A stretch of 64,000 nucleotides of DNA from Pseudomonas fluorescens (GTDB lineage Bacteria > Pseudomonadota > Gammaproteobacteria > Pseudomonadales > Pseudomonadaceae), in assembly GCF_001307275.1 (NCBI RefSeq), contig NZ_CP012831.1, forward strand, positions 3,898,501-3,962,500. Reading direction: 5' to 3'. The position numbers and the translations under genes were made by a program. Below, piece after piece: positions 62,167 through 64,000 of this stretch (position 1 is the stretch's first letter; every line of letters starts with the position of its first letter). The notes under the pieces were generated by a model. The model had not been told where the DNA came from. It saw nothing but the letters and a program-made list of their open reading frames with translations, and made no database searches.

Positions 62167-62718
62167 TCAGGTGTTGGCCGGCTGAGCCAGCGGCGGGATC
62201 GATTCGGATCGCACCGGGTAATCCTCGGCCCGGCGGTCGGCATAGAAATATTCCAGGGTGCGGCCCACCGTACGGAAAGCCAGCTCGTCCCAGGGAATCT
62301 CCGCTTCTTCGAACAACTTCACTTCCAGGCTCTCGGGCCCGGCGGCGAAGTCCTCGTCCACCAGTTCGGCGCGGAAGAATACATGTACCTGGCTGATATG
62401 CGGTACGTCAATCAGCGTATAGATGCTCAAGTTTCGCACCCGGGCGCAAGCCTCTTCGGCAGTTTCGCGCACGGCGGCCTGTTCGATGGTCTCGCCGTTC
62501 TCCATGAAACCTGCCGGCAGGGTCCAGTAACCGCGCCGCGGCTCGATGGCACGCCGGCACAACAGGACTTTGCTACCCCAGGTCGGTACGCAACCGGCCA
62601 CGATGTTGGGGTTCTGGTAGTGGATGGTGTGGCAGGTGTCGCAAACGAAGCGCAGGCGCGAGTCGCCTTCGGGTATGCGCTGGGTCACCGGGTTACCGCA
62701 CTGGCTGCAGAATTTCAT
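62167..62718 (-). CDS. NUDIX hydrolase with N-terminal zinc ribbon
   Basis: A 183-aa protein. A zinc ribbon (CSQCG...CDTCH) precedes a NUDIX fold with the box GFMENGETIEQAAVRETAEEACA. The NudC-like zinc ribbon and NADH-type context suggest a nucleotide-sugar or dinucleotide substrate, which is unconfirmed. It is shorter than NudC (about 260 aa). Starts upstream of 62718 only extend into non-conserved sequence. Confidence 0.88.
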   Translation of the reverse strand: MKFCSQCGNPVTQRIPEGDSRLRFVCDTCHTIHYQNPNIVAGCVPTWGSKVLLCRRAIEPRRGYWTLPAGFMENGETIEQAAVRETAEEACARVRNLSIYTLIDVPHISQVHVFFRAELVDEDFAAGPESLEVKLFEEAEIPWDELAFRTVGRTLEYFYADRRAEDYPVRSESIPPLAQPANT

Positions 62719-62864
62719 GCTTGGGTTCCTGAATGCTGCGCCTATCTTGGCGTGCGCGGGCCGGTGTCGGCAAGTTGTCGTTTCGCGACACGACGCGGTG
62801 CGGGGGTTGGGCCGCTTGAATGATTGGTGCATGATGCAAGGTAGCGAATAAATCGAGAAGTCTC

Positions 62865-63464
62865 ATGCTGGACGAGCTACTGCATCGAGTAAGCAACCAT
62901 ACCCCGCACGATCTGCAGGCCGATCGACGTTTTCCTGAAGCCGCGGTGCTGGTGCCGATCACCCGCAGTGATGAACCGGAGCTGGTACTGACCCTGCGCG
63001 CCAGTGGGCTCTCGACCCATGGCGGTGAAGTGGCGTTCCCCGGTGGGCGTCGCGACCCGGAAGACCCGGACCTGATCTTCACCGCCCTGCGCGAAGCCGA
63101 AGAAGAAATCGGCCTGCCGCCCGGCCTGGTGGAAGTGATCGGCCCCCTCAGCCCGTTGATCTCGCTGCATGGCATCAAGGTCACGCCCTATGTCGGGGTG
63201 ATTCCAGACTACGTCGAATACCAGGCCAACGATGCCGAGATCGCGGCGGTATTCAGCGTGCCGCTGGAGTTTTTCCGCAAGGATCCGCGCGAACACACGC
63301 ACCGGATCGATTACCAGGGTCGTAGTTGGTATGTGCCCAGCTATCGGTTTGGCGAGTACAAGATCTGGGGGCTGACGGCGATCATGATCGTCGAGCTGGT
63401 CAACCTGCTGTACGACGCCGAGATCGACCTGCACACCCCGCCAAAGAGTTTCATCAATACCTGA
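62865..63464 (+). CDS. NUDIX CoA pyrophosphatase-like protein (NudL/YeaB group)
   Basis: A 199-aa NUDIX hydrolase with the box GGRRDPEDPDLIFTALREAEEEIGL, and the upstream LTLRASGLSTHGGEVAFPGG and downstream SYRFGEYKIWGLTA segments of the CoA pyrophosphatase group. It probably cleaves CoA and its derivatives. It is followed after 16 nt by the gamma-carbonic anhydrase gene. Confidence 0.88.
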   Translation: MLDELLHRVSNHTPHDLQADRRFPEAAVLVPITRSDEPELVLTLRASGLSTHGGEVAFPGGRRDPEDPDLIFTALREAEEEIGLPPGLVEVIGPLSPLISLHGIKVTPYVGVIPDYVEYQANDAEIAAVFSVPLEFFRKDPREHTHRIDYQGRSWYVPSYRFGEYKIWGLTAIMIVELVNLLYDAEIDLHTPPKSFINT

Positions 63465-63480
63465 TGCCCCGAGGATTCCC

Positions 63481-64000
63481 ATGAAATACCGCCTGGGCGA
63501 TGCCCGTGTCGAAACCCACCCACAGAGCTGGGTTGCACCCAACGCCACGCTGGTGGGCAAGGTCCGCCTCGAAGAGGGCGCCAATGTCTGGTTCAACGCC
63601 GTGCTGCGCGGCGACAACGAGCTGATCCTGATCGGCAAGGACAGCAACGTGCAGGACGGCACGGTGATGCACACCGACATGGGGTATCCACTGACCATCG
63701 GCACCGGCGTGACCATCGGCCACAACGCCATGCTCCATGGCTGTACGGTGGGCGACTACAGCCTCATCGGCATCAACGCAGTGATCCTCAACGGCGCGAA
63801 GATCGGCAAGCACTGCATCATCGGCGCCAATGCGCTGATCGGCGAAAACAAGGAAATTCCCGACGGCTCGCTGGTGATGGGCTCGCCCGGCAAGGTGGTG
63901 CGTGAATTGACCGAAGCCCAGAAGAACATGCTCGTGGCCAGCGCAGCCCACTACGTCCACAACTCGCAGCGCTACGCCCGCGACCTGGCCGAGCAGGAAC
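63481..64000 (+). CDS. Gamma-carbonic anhydrase-like protein (partial, cut by window edge)
   Basis: A left-handed beta-helix (hexapeptide repeat) protein of the YrdA/PaaY group; 173 codons are visible. The zinc-ligand histidines are in MHTDMG, TIGHNAMLHG. Repeats of the type I-G-x-G-x-x-I-G are clear. Activity is uncertain, since many YrdA proteins have no measured carbonic anhydrase activity. Likely cotranscribed with the NUDIX gene. Confidence 0.88.
   Translation, partial: MKYRLGDARVETHPQSWVAPNATLVGKVRLEEGANVWFNAVLRGDNELILIGKDSNVQDGTVMHTDMGYPLTIGTGVTIGHNAMLHGCTVGDYSLIGINAVILNGAKIGKHCIIGANALIGENKEIPDGSLVMGSPGKVVRELTEAQKNMLVASAAHYVHNSQRYARDLAEQE

Overview
The window is chromosomal DNA of a fluorescent Pseudomonas (P. 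fluorescens group). It has high-GC coding sequence and an alginate operon. Gene order matches the Pseudomonas core genome in several blocks: dauBAR-rhlB, yejK-hupN-rlmF-valS-holC-pepA-lptFG, lepA-lepB-rnc-era-recO-pdxJ, mltF-purL and nagRABFE. REP palindromes of the form TGTGGGAGCGAGC..GCTCGCTCCCACA are scattered through the intergenic gaps. No rRNA, tRNA, CRISPR, prophage or transposase was seen.

Layout. 1-5172 (minus): start of the alginate operon, algD-alg8-alg44-algK, with algK running off the left edge; an AT-rich regulatory region of about 800 bp follows. 5983-9910: yaaA, a degenerate polysaccharide deacetylase and a PIN-PhoH ATPase. 10167-11335: moaC-moaD-moaE. 11588-15431: D-arginine catabolism (a periplasmic binding protein, plus dauB-dauA-dauR on the opposite strand). 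15555-17773: rhlB and a carboxylesterase. 18246-22408: the aapJQMP amino-acid ABC transporter. 22471-23261: an mqsRA toxin-antitoxin pair. 23426-27340: a GntR regulator with an MFS exporter, and small enzymes. 27462-38894: grx-like, yejK, hupN, rlmF, valS, holC, pepA, lptF, lptG. 39151-45233: lepA, lepB, rnc, era, recO, pdxJ. 45400-51361: mltF, purL and a NIF3-like protein. 51739-52821: an accessory gene for a predicted secreted ADP-ribosyltransferase. 53338-60501: the N-acetylglucosamine PTS operon nagR-nagA-nagB-nagF-nagE. 60807-61619: tandem REP-containing repeats. 61620-64000: an L,D-transpeptidase, two NUDIX hydrolases and a gamma-carbonic anhydrase (cut by the right edge).

Most notable observations. 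(i) The gene at 51739-52821 encodes an exported protein with a pertussis/cholera-type ADP-ribosyltransferase domain (R, SST, ExE). A second domain appears to be a duplicated copy that has lost every catalytic residue; both copies keep a C-x7-C pair. (ii) A REP doublet lies in frame inside the 5' end of algK and adds about 29 residues ahead of the lipoprotein signal. (iii) One GTCCA-N3-TGGAY palindrome precedes both dauB and the divergent binding-protein gene, suggesting a shared DauR operator. (iv) Good operator candidates precede mqsRA, nagR and the GntR gene, and a -24/-12 promoter candidate precedes aapJ. (v) A 341-bp composite repeat is present in about 2.4 tandem copies.

Start codons were chosen from ribosome-binding sites and known family lengths. 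Functions rest on recognising protein families by eye; no database search was run.
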